DNA from: Kappaphycus alvarezii
Taxonomy: Eukaryota > Rhodophyta > Florideophyceae > Gigartinales > Solieriaceae
Direction of reading: 5' to 3'
DNA: 64,000 bases
Assembly (NCBI GenBank): GCA_002205965.3
Contig: NADL03000591.1
Coordinates: 496,001-560,000, forward strand
A program made the position numbers and the translations under genes. This document shows, in pieces, positions 35,361 through 45,800 of this stretch (positions are counted from its first letter, which is position 1; each line of letters opens with the position of its first letter). Below the pieces are notes generated by a model, which had not been told where the DNA came from, did not search any database, and worked only from the letters and a program-made list of their open reading frames with translations.

Positions 35361-36953
35361 ATGGATGTCACCTGGGCCCATGCAACCCCACAATCTGTCC
35401 CCCGAAAAGTGTATGAACGGAGCAGTTTCACTCCTGCAAAGCAAACTCCTGTCGTTGACCTTCGCCCTCGGGACGGTACACCTGTCGTTAAGGACATCGA
35501 GCGTAGAGGGTATTCCATGTTTGCGATTCCTGCTGCCAAGCATCGCGCAGTGACTAAGAATGGCTCTACTGCGCAAGGCAAAGTGACGAAGCCCGTCAGG
35601 AAGCGTCTCAATTTACTGACGGGCCTGGTTGATCGACATATGACAAAGTCGAGTAACCGGAGATCCAGTGTTATCGTTTTGGAGAGTCAAAAGAAGGTGC
35701 AAGCAGCAGCGAAAGTTGAACTGAGGGAGGATAACACGGCTGTGTTGGAGGAGAACTCCGGAATGCGAATGGAAGAGCTTCAGGATTTTCTGCCTCCCGA
35801 AGTCTTGGATTTGTTGCAGGAGAGGCCGGATTTGCTTGAGAAAATTACAAAGCAGTTCAAGTTGCCCACTGACTCAAATATGTCTGGAATGGCTGAGGCG
35901 AGGCGTCGGGCAGCGAAAAGGAAGAAGGAGATGCTGAAGCGAGAGCAGGACAGGGCTCAGTATGAAGCCAAGAATACTGTCTGGAGGATGAGAGGAGCTA
36001 CAGCGGGGACAGAAAGCGAGGAGATGGAAGAGGAAGCGCCGGAGGGGGCTTCCCACTATGATCAAGTGTTCTGGAGTGAGGATGACATGGATATGGGCGA
36101 CTGGGAGGAGTATAATGACGGATTTGCGATGGAGGAGAAGAGGGAGAAGAGGACAGTCGTGGATGAGGAATCGATGTTTTCGCCGCTAACGGCAAGTGCT
36201 TTGAAAAGATTGAGACGAGTTATGTCGACGAACAGTATGTCATTACAACCGTTGGCGAATGTGAGCGGTTGCATTATTACGGGCGCGGATTTGGCGAAGT
36301 TGAAACCAGGGCAGTGGTTGAATGACGAGATTGTGAATGCATACTTTGAACTGTTGATGAGTCGCGCTAACGAGCAGAGAGCAGGTAAAGAGCAGGGTGA
36401 TGGGAAAAAGAATGGAAAAAGGAAGAATGGGAAGAAAAAGGTGCAGAGTCCCTCTGTTCGAATTGTGAGCTCGTTTTTCTACTCGCAGCTGGTGAAGTTT
36501 AACCCAGCCAAACGTTGCAGCGCGTATGACTACACACGGGTGAGACGGTGGACGCGTCGGTTTGATGTGTTTGCTCATGACCTGCTGTTGATACCGATTA
36601 ACCAGCAAAACACACATTGGACTCTTGGAGTGGTGAACTTTAGGGACAAGACTGTAATGCATTTTGACTCTATGGGGAATGGTGGATCGGCGAGAGTTCG
36701 GCAAAACTTGTTGGCATGGGTGCGAGATGAAGCGGCGGACAAGAAAAAGGGGCGGTTTGTAGAAAGTGAATGGAGTATGGTGCCGCGACCCGATGTACCT
36801 AGGCAGCAGAATTCGGATGACTGTGGGGTGTTTATATGCAAGTTTGCAGATTGCTTGACAAGAGGGTGGAACCGGTTTACGTTTGACCAGCGGCACATGG
36901 ACTACTTTCGGAGTCGGATTGCGCACGAGTTGCTCATGGGCAAGGCATCCTAA
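35361..36953 (+). CDS. Ulp1/SENP-type SUMO protease (C48 cysteine peptidase)
   Basis: Ulp1-family enzymes mature SUMO precursors and remove SUMO from proteins, mainly in the nucleus. From the first in-frame ATG the protein has 530 residues, with the catalytic domain in the last 220. It contains the entry block L-N-D-E-I-V-N-A-Y-F, the catalytic His in N-T-H-W-T-L-G (about 419), Asp in H-F-D-S-M-G (about 436), Gln in R-Q-Q-N-S-D-D-C-G (about 483) and Cys in D-D-C-G-V-F (about 488). A Lys-rich loop lies at about 335-365. The N-terminal half is basic then acidic and presumably regulatory. The frame is open upstream to 34488 (Pro/Ser-rich, pyrimidine-rich DNA), but without an ATG; an alternative ATG at 34784 lies in another frame. 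The upstream part is probably leader, though a longer N-terminus with one frame error is possible. Confidence 0.9.
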   Translation: MDVTWAHATPQSVPRKVYERSSFTPAKQTPVVDLRPRDGTPVVKDIERRGYSMFAIPAAKHRAVTKNGSTAQGKVTKPVRKRLNLLTGLVDRHMTKSSNRRSSVIVLESQKKVQAAAKVELREDNTAVLEENSGMRMEELQDFLPPEVLDLLQERPDLLEKITKQFKLPTDSNMSGMAEARRRAAKRKKEMLKREQDRAQYEAKNTVWRMRGATAGTESEEMEEEAPEGASHYDQVFWSEDDMDMGDWEEYNDGFAMEEKREKRTVVDEESMFSPLTASALKRLRRVMSTNSMSLQPLANVSGCIITGADLAKLKPGQWLNDEIVNAYFELLMSRANEQRAGKEQGDGKKNGKRKNGKKKVQSPSVRIVSSFFYSQLVKFNPAKRCSAYDYTRVRRWTRRFDVFAHDLLLIPINQQNTHWTLGVVNFRDKTVMHFDSMGNGGSARVRQNLLAWVRDEAADKKKGRFVESEWSMVPRPDVPRQQNSDDCGVFICKFADCLTRGWNRFTFDQRHMDYFRSRIAHELLMGKAS

Positions 36954-37930
36954 GACTCTTGAGTGACAACTGCGCGGTGTTTAAAGGTTGGTGATACGTG
37001 GGCGCTCTGTTTGGGTTTTTCCCTGCGGTCGGCATGAGGGGAAGCGAGGTCGCGAGTGCCAAATGTGAACTTATAGCGGCTGTCAGAGATTTTCTGGTTG
37101 CGGTTAATTGCTGTTGTGGTGAAAAGTAGGTTTGAGGAGGAGATAGTTGATAAAGCGGTGTGGTGAAGCGCGTGCTGGAATGAGGTGGTGGTGAGTCGTA
37201 ACGTGTCGGATGTTTGTTGATGGTGATTTGGCTTTTTTGACGAGATGGTTGCGGTATTTTTTGCGTTGACGGTGAAAGGCAGAGACGGGGGAGGTTTTGG
37301 TAGTCTGCGATAAGTGGTCGGTTGAGATGTCGAGAGTAGGGCGATGTGACAGTGACGTGTTCCCTCCCGAATCGAGCGACATGGATGGAATGGTATACCG
37401 TAGTGGAACGAATGCCCGTGTAAATGCAACTTGGGGAGTGGAGATCCGAGCAACTGCAGGCGCGGATTTTGAAACTCAAAGAGAATCGTAATCCCATATT
37501 GAGCGGATATTGGTTCAACGTGTACGTCCTGTACACGTGGAAAGGTCTAAAAATTACAGAGGTGCACTGTAAACTTTCTTCTCTTGTTGGTAATGTTCAT
37601 GGTAATGTTCAGTACTTTTGGCGGCAAACCGTAAATGATGGTAGCAGTGTAGTGGAGCATACTGTAATTGGCGGACTTGGGCCCCGCTGCGAACACTTTG
37701 TGAAGTTGAATCCAGGGCATCTTGTTAATGTTTAGAGACCAACGAGAGACCCCTCCAGTGACACCACTGCACCTAGATCGTTTCAGCTGACTACCCCACG
37801 ATAGTTTGTGCGCAGTGTAATACTCCATTCCTCGCCAACAAACACATCCGCTCCGCTTCCCCTCCAGTTGACACCAGACCACTTTAGGCAAGCTACCAAC
37901 ACAAACTCTCACCTTCCGTCTCCACAAATC
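36954..37930. other. Intergenic region between Ulp1-like gene and FEN1
   Basis: Overlapping open frames in several phases on the minus strand (36934-37536) reflect T/G-rich plus-strand composition and carry no motif. The last 120 bases before FEN1 are pyrimidine-rich and probably the FEN1 leader. Confidence 0.5.
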
Positions 37931-39121
37931 ATGGGCATAAAAGGCCTGAGCAAGCTTCTCGGTGACAGAGCGCCTAGATGCGTCAAGCAGAATGAACCAA
38001 AAGCCTATTTCGGGCGTAAAATTGCCATCGACGCCTCCATGTGCATCTATCAACTGCTCGTTGCCGTGCGGCATGGCGCTGACAACCTCACCAACGACGA
38101 TGGCGACGTTACCTCGCATCTCAACGGACTGTTTTACAGATGCATTCGGCTCATGGAGTTGGGAATAAAGCCCATCTTTGTATTTGATGGCAAGCCGCCA
38201 CCCATGAAGGCCGGCGAGTTGAAAAAGAGGGCCGAGGCAAAGGAAAAGGCCGAAGAGGCCGTAAAGAAAGCAAAGGAAGAGGGCAATCTCGAAATGATGG
38301 AAAAGTTTGCGAGAAGGGTCAATCATATTACTCCGGAAATGATACAAGCGTGTAAGCGACTCTTGCGTGGCATGGGGATTCCCGTTGTCGAGGCGCCTTG
38401 TGAGGCAGAGGCGCAGTGTGCAGAGTTGGTTAAAGCAGGCCTAGCTTATGCAACTGCAAGTGAAGATATGGATGCATTGACCTTTGGCACTAACCGCATG
38501 ATCAGGCATTTGTGGGCTGGTGTCAGTAGCACCGCTAGTAAGAAGGGGCACAAGCCCACCGAATTCTCCTTGGAGGTGGCTCTGGCAGAGTTGGAGATGA
38601 GTATGGCCGAGTTTGTCGACTTGTGCATTTTATGTGGTTGTGATTACGTTGATGGAATTCATGGCGTGGGTACTGTGAAGGCATTTTCGATGATGAAGAA
38701 GCATCGCGACTTGAGTAAGGTCGTTGCTGAATTGAGGAATAGCAAGTGTGTTGTCCCGGACGAGTATCCTGTGGAACGGTTGAGGGAGATGTTTTTCAAG
38801 CCAGAAGTCACTCCAGCAAAAGACGTGGAATTGAAATGGTCCAAGCCAGATCAGAAGGGTATCCTCAAGGTAATGGTGGATGAAAATCAGTTTGACGAGG
38901 TCAAAATTACCAACGGCATCAAGCGACTAGTTGACGCAAGAAAGGCTTCAGGTCAGGTCCGCGTCGACTCATTCTTTAAACCCATTGCAGCTCCAAATGC
39001 GGAGGCCCTCGCTGCGAAAAGGAAGAAGGTAGCTGCAAAGGCAAAGGGTAGAGGGAAGAAGCCGGGCGGGGTGGCGAAGGGGCAAGTTTCGAAAAGGTCT
39101 ATCAAAGGGACTAGAAAGTGA
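37931..39121 (+). CDS. FEN1: Flap endonuclease 1
   Basis: FEN1 cuts 5' flaps during Okazaki-fragment maturation and long-patch base-excision repair in the nucleus. The 396-residue product starts with the invariant M-G-I-K-G-L, whose Gly is processed to the N-terminus in active FEN1. It has the N-domain with I-D-A-S-M-C-I-Y-Q and F-V-F-D-G-K-P-P metal ligands, the helical arch rich in Lys/Glu, and the I-domain E-A-P-C-E-A-E-A-Q-C-A, S-E-D-M-D-A-L and G-C-D-Y-V-D-G-I blocks. A PCNA-binding motif Q-V-R-V-D-S-F-F follows at about residue 340, then a Lys-rich tail. Length is close to the usual 380. The start at 37931 is chosen because it gives the conserved N-terminus; the upstream extension to 37808 lacks an ATG. 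It converges tail to tail with PWP2. Confidence 0.97.
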   Translation: MGIKGLSKLLGDRAPRCVKQNEPKAYFGRKIAIDASMCIYQLLVAVRHGADNLTNDDGDVTSHLNGLFYRCIRLMELGIKPIFVFDGKPPPMKAGELKKRAEAKEKAEEAVKKAKEEGNLEMMEKFARRVNHITPEMIQACKRLLRGMGIPVVEAPCEAEAQCAELVKAGLAYATASEDMDALTFGTNRMIRHLWAGVSSTASKKGHKPTEFSLEVALAELEMSMAEFVDLCILCGCDYVDGIHGVGTVKAFSMMKKHRDLSKVVAELRNSKCVVPDEYPVERLREMFFKPEVTPAKDVELKWSKPDQKGILKVMVDENQFDEVKITNGIKRLVDARKASGQVRVDSFFKPIAAPNAEALAAKRKKVAAKAKGRGKKPGGVAKGQVSKRSIKGTRK

Positions 39122-39383
39122 GTCAATATCCAGTTGTACATACGTAAATCTCATTGCACGTTCTGTTGGCGTCATCGGCGATAAACACGTTACGCCAAGT
39201 AATTTTCTCCGTTTGATTCGTTCCGAAGCTCAACTGATTCAGGAAAAATTGCGAACTCGTCCTGAAAATACTACCCGTTTAGATCGGGATAGTCTAAAAC
39301 GCTGGCAAGTATCTTCCAAGGCCAGCAACTGAAACCCCTTTGTGAGCCGGGAGAAATCATACCTTTCGCAAGCCTTTATACCT
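39122..39383. other. Convergent 3' region between FEN1 and PWP2
   Basis: About 260 bases separate the two stop codons. This must hold both 3' ends; no distinct signal is evident apart from AT-richer stretches near 39120-39210. Confidence 0.5.
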
Positions 39384-42264
39384 TTACTGAACCTCAGTCG
39401 TTTGGACTGCTTCGGCTTGCGTCTGCTCTCGCTCATAGGGAACGACACTTTTCGCAAATTGCAACAGATAGTTGAGCTTATGTTGGTTGCTATCAGCCAA
39501 TGGCCCGAGGCGTGTGGAGTGAGCGTTTGTCGTTCTGAAAAGTGCCCGCAACGCAGCATTCACAGTTGACGGGTCCGAGGCACTGTTATGGGCGTCGGCC
39601 CCGTGGGTTACTAAGAGCTGCCGAGACCATTTCAAGTTGAATTCAAGATGTGGTGTGTTTTCCAACCGCCAGGCAAATAGGAGGGCGAGTCTAGTGAAAT
39701 AAAGCAACGGGAGTTGACTCACAATTAGAGCGATATCCATGACGGGTACTTTTTCAACCACGTAGTTCAGGCAGTCCCTCTCATTAAGGCGCAGGGCCAC
39801 TGTCAGGGCCGTAAGGTAGTCCCTCGCCTTTGCCGCCCTTCTTGCGGCATCGGGGGTCACATCCAGGTCCAAGTGAGTCGGGTCAAACAACATTTCCCCC
39901 ATGTCGTCACCACCATCTCCCATCTTGTCGCCGTACACTAAGACACCCTCTGTTGTAACAGCAGCCCACACACGTCCGGTTGGGCATGTTCGAATGCATT
40001 TCACCTCTGCCTTGAGTAGCTTCTTACGACGAAGTTGAATTTCTGGGGTTGCACCTGGTAGCGATTTAGAATCCGCAATACGAGAAGTGCCAAAATCTTC
40101 TGCCTCAACATCATCATCTGCGATTGTATCTACAGCATGTCCGCTCGCCGTGAGGTTCTTTGAGTTAAGTTGGTCAAGGAGACCATCAAAGCTTTGGTTG
40201 TCTGTTACAGCAATTTTAGAGATCAAGGCCGGCCTGCTTCCTTGAGCTACATAATACACACAAACATGCTTCGAAGCCGCCGCCGCGAACAGAAAGCGCC
40301 CATCTGCGGAATATGACAAAGACTGAAAGTACCCCTTTTGCGGCGCGACTGTTCTTGAATCCCTTGTTCGGCCCGCAGCAGCATCCCGAGCTCCATCAAT
40401 TGTTCCCGTTATGACTCCAGACTCTGGATTCCATAGCTGGATCTCTCCGGAGGTCGTGCATGACGCAAATTCTTTACCGTCAGGTCGAAACGAAACGCTC
40501 AGAACCTCCTTGCTGTGCTCAAGAACTTCGCATGAACCTTTTCTTTCGTACATGTCCCAAAGACGAACTGTCCTATCCCAGGAAGAGGTGGCCAGGGTAC
40601 CTCGGTTCGGACGAAACGCAATAGAACTAACGGGACCCTGATGACCATTGAGGAGTTCTAAAATCTGGCCAGTTCGAAGAGACCAAACACAAACTTCAAA
40701 CGTATCCACACATCCCGCAGCAATGATATCACCAGCCAGGTCACTCGCGACCGACCCAAACTGTCGCCGAGGCGGCGGCCCTACCATTATTCGAAAGTTA
40801 CGGTAACGTTTTGTATCAAACGCACGCACCGTCCCATCAAGGGAGGAAGACACAATGACGTCGTTTTTCGCAAAAGCAACATCTGTGACTGATGCACCAT
40901 GGTCCGTAAATGTCGCGATACAAAAGCCGTTGACTACGCCCCACAGCTTCACCCGACCGTCAGTAGAGCCTGTCGCAATTGCCCGCCCATCTTGACTAAA
41001 GGCCACTGCATTGGCAGACAAGACGTGGGACTGCTGCTTCAGAATATGCGTCTCTGACCTCCACTCCCAAACCACTAGCTGCCCGGACTGAGAGGAGGCT
41101 AACGCAATCCACTCTCCGGTTGGATTAAACGTGATATCTGTCACCGCACTTTTCGCGGCACTCAGCGAATGTAGCACCGTGAGTTCTGTGAAGCCAATTC
41201 GAGGCACATTCTCGTCAAGAACGTCCTCTTCTTCCTCCTCTTCCTCAGGCACGTTGTCAGCACCATCACTGCTCCCTTTAGAGGGGTCCTGGTTGGAGGA
41301 ACCCAATTTTCTCGCCTTGGTGTTATTCCTGTCCTCCCTACTTCGTTTTCTTTTCCTCAAGGCCCCAATTCGAAATAAGCCAGCATCAAATTCTTCACTC
41401 TCCTCGACCATTTCATCAGGCAGCTGATACAGGACAAACACGCCATTCGACATTCCTACACAGAAAACACCCATGTGCAAAGCAGCACATTTGCCCTCCT
41501 CCCCCCTCCCAGCTTCACAAAATGCCTGCTTAATAGCTTTGCCTGCACTGGGACATACGGTCGCGTGGTGTCTGTCAAGTTATGACGCGAATCGACTTTG
41601 TCAACACGCAGTCTCCAGCACATCAACACACCATCAGACGATAAGGTCAAAAATCCCCTGGTGGCGCAAAACTCTACATAAACAATAGGCTCCCTATGGC
41701 CGTAAAGAGTAGTCGGGATGAGCTTTCCGTGCCAATTCTTGAGAGTAAAGATGGTGACGATACCATCGGATCCTCCGACTGCCAAATGCTCGAGTCTTGA
41801 CTCCAGGCCAATGCGCCACGGCCGAAAGCGCCCTTGTTAAACCTCGCGACACGATCAAACGCAGCATAGGATGGTATAACGCCGTCAGGCAATTTCCAAA
41901 CCTCGACTTGAGTGCTAGTAGCAAAGGCGGCGAGTTTTCCATCCGGGGATAAAGCGGCAGCTGTGACATTGTGGAGTTGCAAAGAGAGTCTGCCGATGAC
42001 TCTACCGGAGGGTAATGAGAGGAGCGAGATGCGAGAGGCAGTATCGACGGCAAGCAGGGTATCCCCCCTGGATGTTATGGCGATGGTAAGTAAATCACGT
42101 CTGGCCTCGAAGGGTAAGGTGCGAGCCCGGGCATGGATGAGGTCGATGTGCTGGACACGACCGCCGAGAGAGAGAAGAAGCGCGGTACCGGATGTGGAAA
42201 AAGTGAGACCGCCCCACGGTATGGGGACCCAGGAGGTTGCGGAGGTGTTGCGGCGTTGTGGCAT
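39384..42264 (-). CDS. PWP2: Periodic tryptophan protein 2 (UTP1), UTP-B subunit, two frame breaks
   Basis: PWP2 is a tandem WD40 protein of the UTP-B complex in the U3 small-subunit processome, acting in early 18S rRNA processing in the nucleolus. The start at 42264 gives a WD-repeat N-terminus with G-L-T-F-S and T-L-P-F blocks. F-T-L-K-N-W-H-G near 41740 and G-V-F-V-L-Y-Q-L-P near 41430 are PWP2 signatures. An acidic loop (E-E-E-E-E-E-D) lies near 41220, a second propeller follows, and the C-terminal Utp12 domain (A-L-R-L-N-E and similar) is near 39790-39390. The frame changes near 41795 and near 41510, the latter in a G-rich run. Each is repaired conceptually by one extra base, and the joined reading gives a continuous family-like protein of about 960 residues. 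The breaks are therefore probably sequence errors. Confidence 0.93.
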
Positions 42265-42860
42265 TGCTTGGATGGTCGAGGCCTGCGATGGAGTATCTAC
42301 TTGAATGACAGATGAGTAAGTTATTGTATCTTGTGCAGCGAGTAGGCAGGCAGTGCAAGACTTTCACCTGGTCGGTAATCATCATTGCAAGATGATGAAG
42401 CAGATCTTTGGTAAGAGACGGTCACGGCCGACGTCCACAGTCGTGTGGAGACTGTACTGGACACAGTGCAATACTGTACTGTACAGTAAAGTACCCACTG
42501 TAGTACTGTAGTGTACTGTACTGTACTGCTACTGTACTGCACTGTACAATACTGTACATCCGTGTGGAACCGTGGCGAATGAAACAAAAACAGTTTGCCA
42601 GTCGTGTCTCGATTGGCCCAGGGCTGGGCTACACACTCCCGTACACTGCTGGTAACCGAATAAAACGTGTGCAACGTGGAAACTAATGTACGTATTTTTT
42701 CATTAAAACTGATTTTCTGTAATCCACCTGTCGCCAAACAAATTCCTGCATAAAATTATTCTACTGTACGCACAGTACGACTATCTGTACACAACATCGT
42801 ACAGGCACACACACAACACATGCATGACTCTTTCATTGTTCCATTTTCCAAAGTGAACCG
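42265..42860. promoter_or_regulatory. Divergent promoter region of PWP2 and the large downstream gene
   Basis: The two start codons are about 600 bases apart and point outward. The centre is occupied by a dense cluster of TACTGTAC-type words (42449-42558). There is no credible coding frame; the minus-strand frame 42321-42737 is a repeat artefact. Confidence 0.55.
42449..42558. promoter_or_regulatory. Dense GTACTGTAC/GTACAGTA motif cluster
   Basis: At least eight overlapping or adjacent ACTGTAC-type words occur in 110 bases, on both strands because the motif is nearly self-complementary (GTACTGTAC read in reverse gives GTACAGTAC). Position in a divergent promoter suggests a regulatory binding array; a low-complexity repeat expansion is the alternative. 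Confidence 0.5.
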
Positions 42861-45800
42861 ATGTACGGCAAGGTTGTGGCATGCTTCAAATCTCTTAAGA
42901 GAAACAATTCCGCCCACTGTGTGCCAAAGCAAATGAAAGCAGAGAAATCTGCAAAACCTAAAAGGCGCAAACGAAAGCCTCAACTCTCCTCATCCCCTCT
43001 GTCCTCAAACTCCCGTCCGCCTTCGGCATTCATCGTGGGGATGCCTCGAGTCGCAGCCGCGTTAACCCCTTCCTCCTCATCCTCTTCCCTCGACTCATTC
43101 CACTCCGCTGTCTCCTCACCTCCCGCCGTCCCCCAAACTCCACCTTTTCCATCCCCTCAACCTCAACGTCCGTCACCCAAACCCCATGCGTCTCGCGCTC
43201 GCCGTCTGTTCTACAAGGTTGCCTCCTCCCCATCCTCTCCGGAACCACCGATTGACCCGCCTTCCAATCGCCTACCACCCGTACCTCCGGCCTCCCCCCG
43301 CACCACTTTGAAACGTCCCCGTCATGCCACTGATCGCTCCCGCTTACGCCACTCTCGTCCTTACGATCAAGAAACAAGGTCCTCCAGGCCCATCTCTAGA
43401 AACGTATCCGACCGCTCATCCCAAGAATCCTTCATCTCTACCCCAAGGCCCTCCCATGCCTCATCCGTTCTTTATCCCCCGAGCGCTCTCCGTACACCGG
43501 AACCATCACCCCCATTACATCGAGGCAACATTCCAGCCCCAATCACCCTGCTCAAACTCCCTAGAGTCCCCGTTGCGTCCACCTCCGTTCCCTCCCGCCA
43601 AGTCTACTGTCCCTGATGATGACTCTGTCGATGATTGGGGTTTGGACGAGCTTTCCGACGACGAGGAAAGTACCGACGCCGCCACTTTGCAACAGAGTCA
43701 TCGCGACTTGGACAGTGTCGACAGCGAACTTGGCCCTCGCGTTCAGAGTGATCGTCTTCCTGTCGTCAACAGTTTGCGCTCCACTGAGAGCTTACGCAAC
43801 GGACCACATAGAGATACAATACTTTGCGTGCATTTGATGAGAACTCGATCCTCAGGCAACCATTGCCGCCTCGGAATTGGGGCGCGTTAGTAATGTCATT
43901 GGTATGTATGCTGATCCGGCAGCGGAACGCGACGATTGGGGAGATGATTTTGATTTGGAGGTTGCCAGTTCCCGACCAGATGGTTCCAGTGGTGGTCGTA
44001 CAGTGGAAGAGGGGCCGCTAGTGCTCCGTCCTGGTTTGTCGAAAAAGAGGGTGCAAGGGGTGGGTTTGAGTTTGAGGAGATGGAGGAGGTCCTCCCTAGT
44101 GGAAGTGCGTCGAGGAATGCGTATCATTTTGTGACCGCAGAGGTCTTGGGCGGTGGTGATGACGGATTGCGGATGCGTGGAGTCCCAGAGACGGCGTTTG
44201 CGACGCCAAACTTGACGTACTCGTCCTTGCTAACATTCCCTGGTGTGGGTATAAGGCGTCGCTGGTGCACCCAAGTTGCATAAGGGTCAAGAGTTGTTCT
44301 CGAGGTATCAGAAAACTATTCGCAGACATTTTGACGCATTGGTCAGGGATAGTGGAGGAACGATTGCACTCGACGAGCAAACGCGAGCAGTGTACAATTT
44401 ATCTGGGGATGCTGACGTAGCAAGGCTGGCGAGTCGAAACAAAGACCTCGCCGCGGATGTCCTGTCTTGGAAGCTGCAGTGGGCAACTATTACCCGAAAC
44501 CCTATCGATCACGCCAAACATCTACTGGCGGTGGCTAAAATATTTAAGAATTCTACAAACTTTCGGGAAGCACTGCGCTTGGTGCGGGAGGGTATACGAG
44601 CGGTGACCCACGCGGAGGAGTCGAGTCTCTCTGTCGCGATTGCCGTCGAGTTGGAGTACGAGCACGCGTTGTTGAACCGTGCGCTCGGCGCGCTGAATGA
44701 TTGTGACCAAGCAATCAGACGGGCGATGGCACTTAGTTCCCAGCTCACGGCAAAGGAAGAGGTTGTCGGCGACCTGCTCGGGCCTCAGCAACGTGGACTA
44801 TGGTGGCAGTTACGGTGTAAGTTTCTCATGGCGGAAGTTGCTTCGAACTGAAGAATATGGACGCCGCTGTTCAGTTTTTCTCAGAATACACTGTGGAGAG
44901 TGTGACGAGAATGATTGGGTTGATATCCCCACCGCGTGAAGAGGATTCAACTCTCGGAACCGAGTTTATGCGCTATTGTTTATTTTCTCCGCGTCGACTA
45001 GTGCTTGCTATGTGGACAACGCTGATTTGCTTGGGTGAGCAAAGATGTTTTGCTGCGGCGGCTGATGTAGCAGGTCTAACTAGTTTCGTCGCGTCCTCAT
45101 TTGGGTACGAGGACGTGAATAGCGCGGCTGCGGGCGTGAGAGTCCGAGTGAAAGAGATAGCAGCGGATTTACGTCGGCAGTACGATGATATCTCCAAAAG
45201 CATAGTCCAAAGCACAGCGACAGTGGCAGAGAACGCAGAAAATACTATCAGCGGCAATGGCCTCGAACAAATCCCTATCTCCCAGTTTGACTACGGCGTC
45301 GGAGACTTCGGTGATGTTGGGGACGAGGTCGAGGAAGATTGGGATGCCAACTGGAGCGGGAACTCAACATTAAGATTGAAAGATGTTGTGATGTTGATCA
45401 ATCTGCCGAAGCTTCCGTTCATGACTTGGATGGGAACCCCTCCCCTTCTCTCATGAACAGCGAAATATTCGCAGTACCGCTCCCCAGTAGCACTAGCAAT
45501 ACCGATCTACATGGGGGTTTCAGTGGGAAAGAAGAGTGGGGTGCGGGCAGTCGAAATACAGACCACCACACATTGCGGTGGGAAACACGACCGCGAAAAA
45601 GTAATTTGATGGAAGCGGAGCTGCGACAGTACCTGGGGAGGTCGCAGGTGCAGCTAGTACCTTGTCCACGCAACAAATGTTTCCAAAACCAACACAACCT
45701 TTGATGGCCGCCTGATGGGCCCACGAGAACACGAGGATTTCTTGCGAGTTTTGTGCGGAGCAAGGATCCTGGGTCTGGTCGTGGATCTCAAGAAGGTAAC

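Noticed and set aside
36243-36926. 227-codon minus-strand frame over the Ulp1 catalytic region
   Set aside because: The plus strand carries all catalytic residues of a C48 protease, so the opposite frame is a by-product.
36934-37536. Three overlapping minus-strand frames of 90-200 codons
   Set aside because: They coexist in different phases over T/G-rich DNA and have no motif; stop codons are rare there because of composition.
37547-38347. 266-codon open frame on the minus strand
   Set aside because: It runs antisense through the start of FEN1 and its leader, has no domain and lacks gene-like composition; it is a shadow of the FEN1 coding frame.
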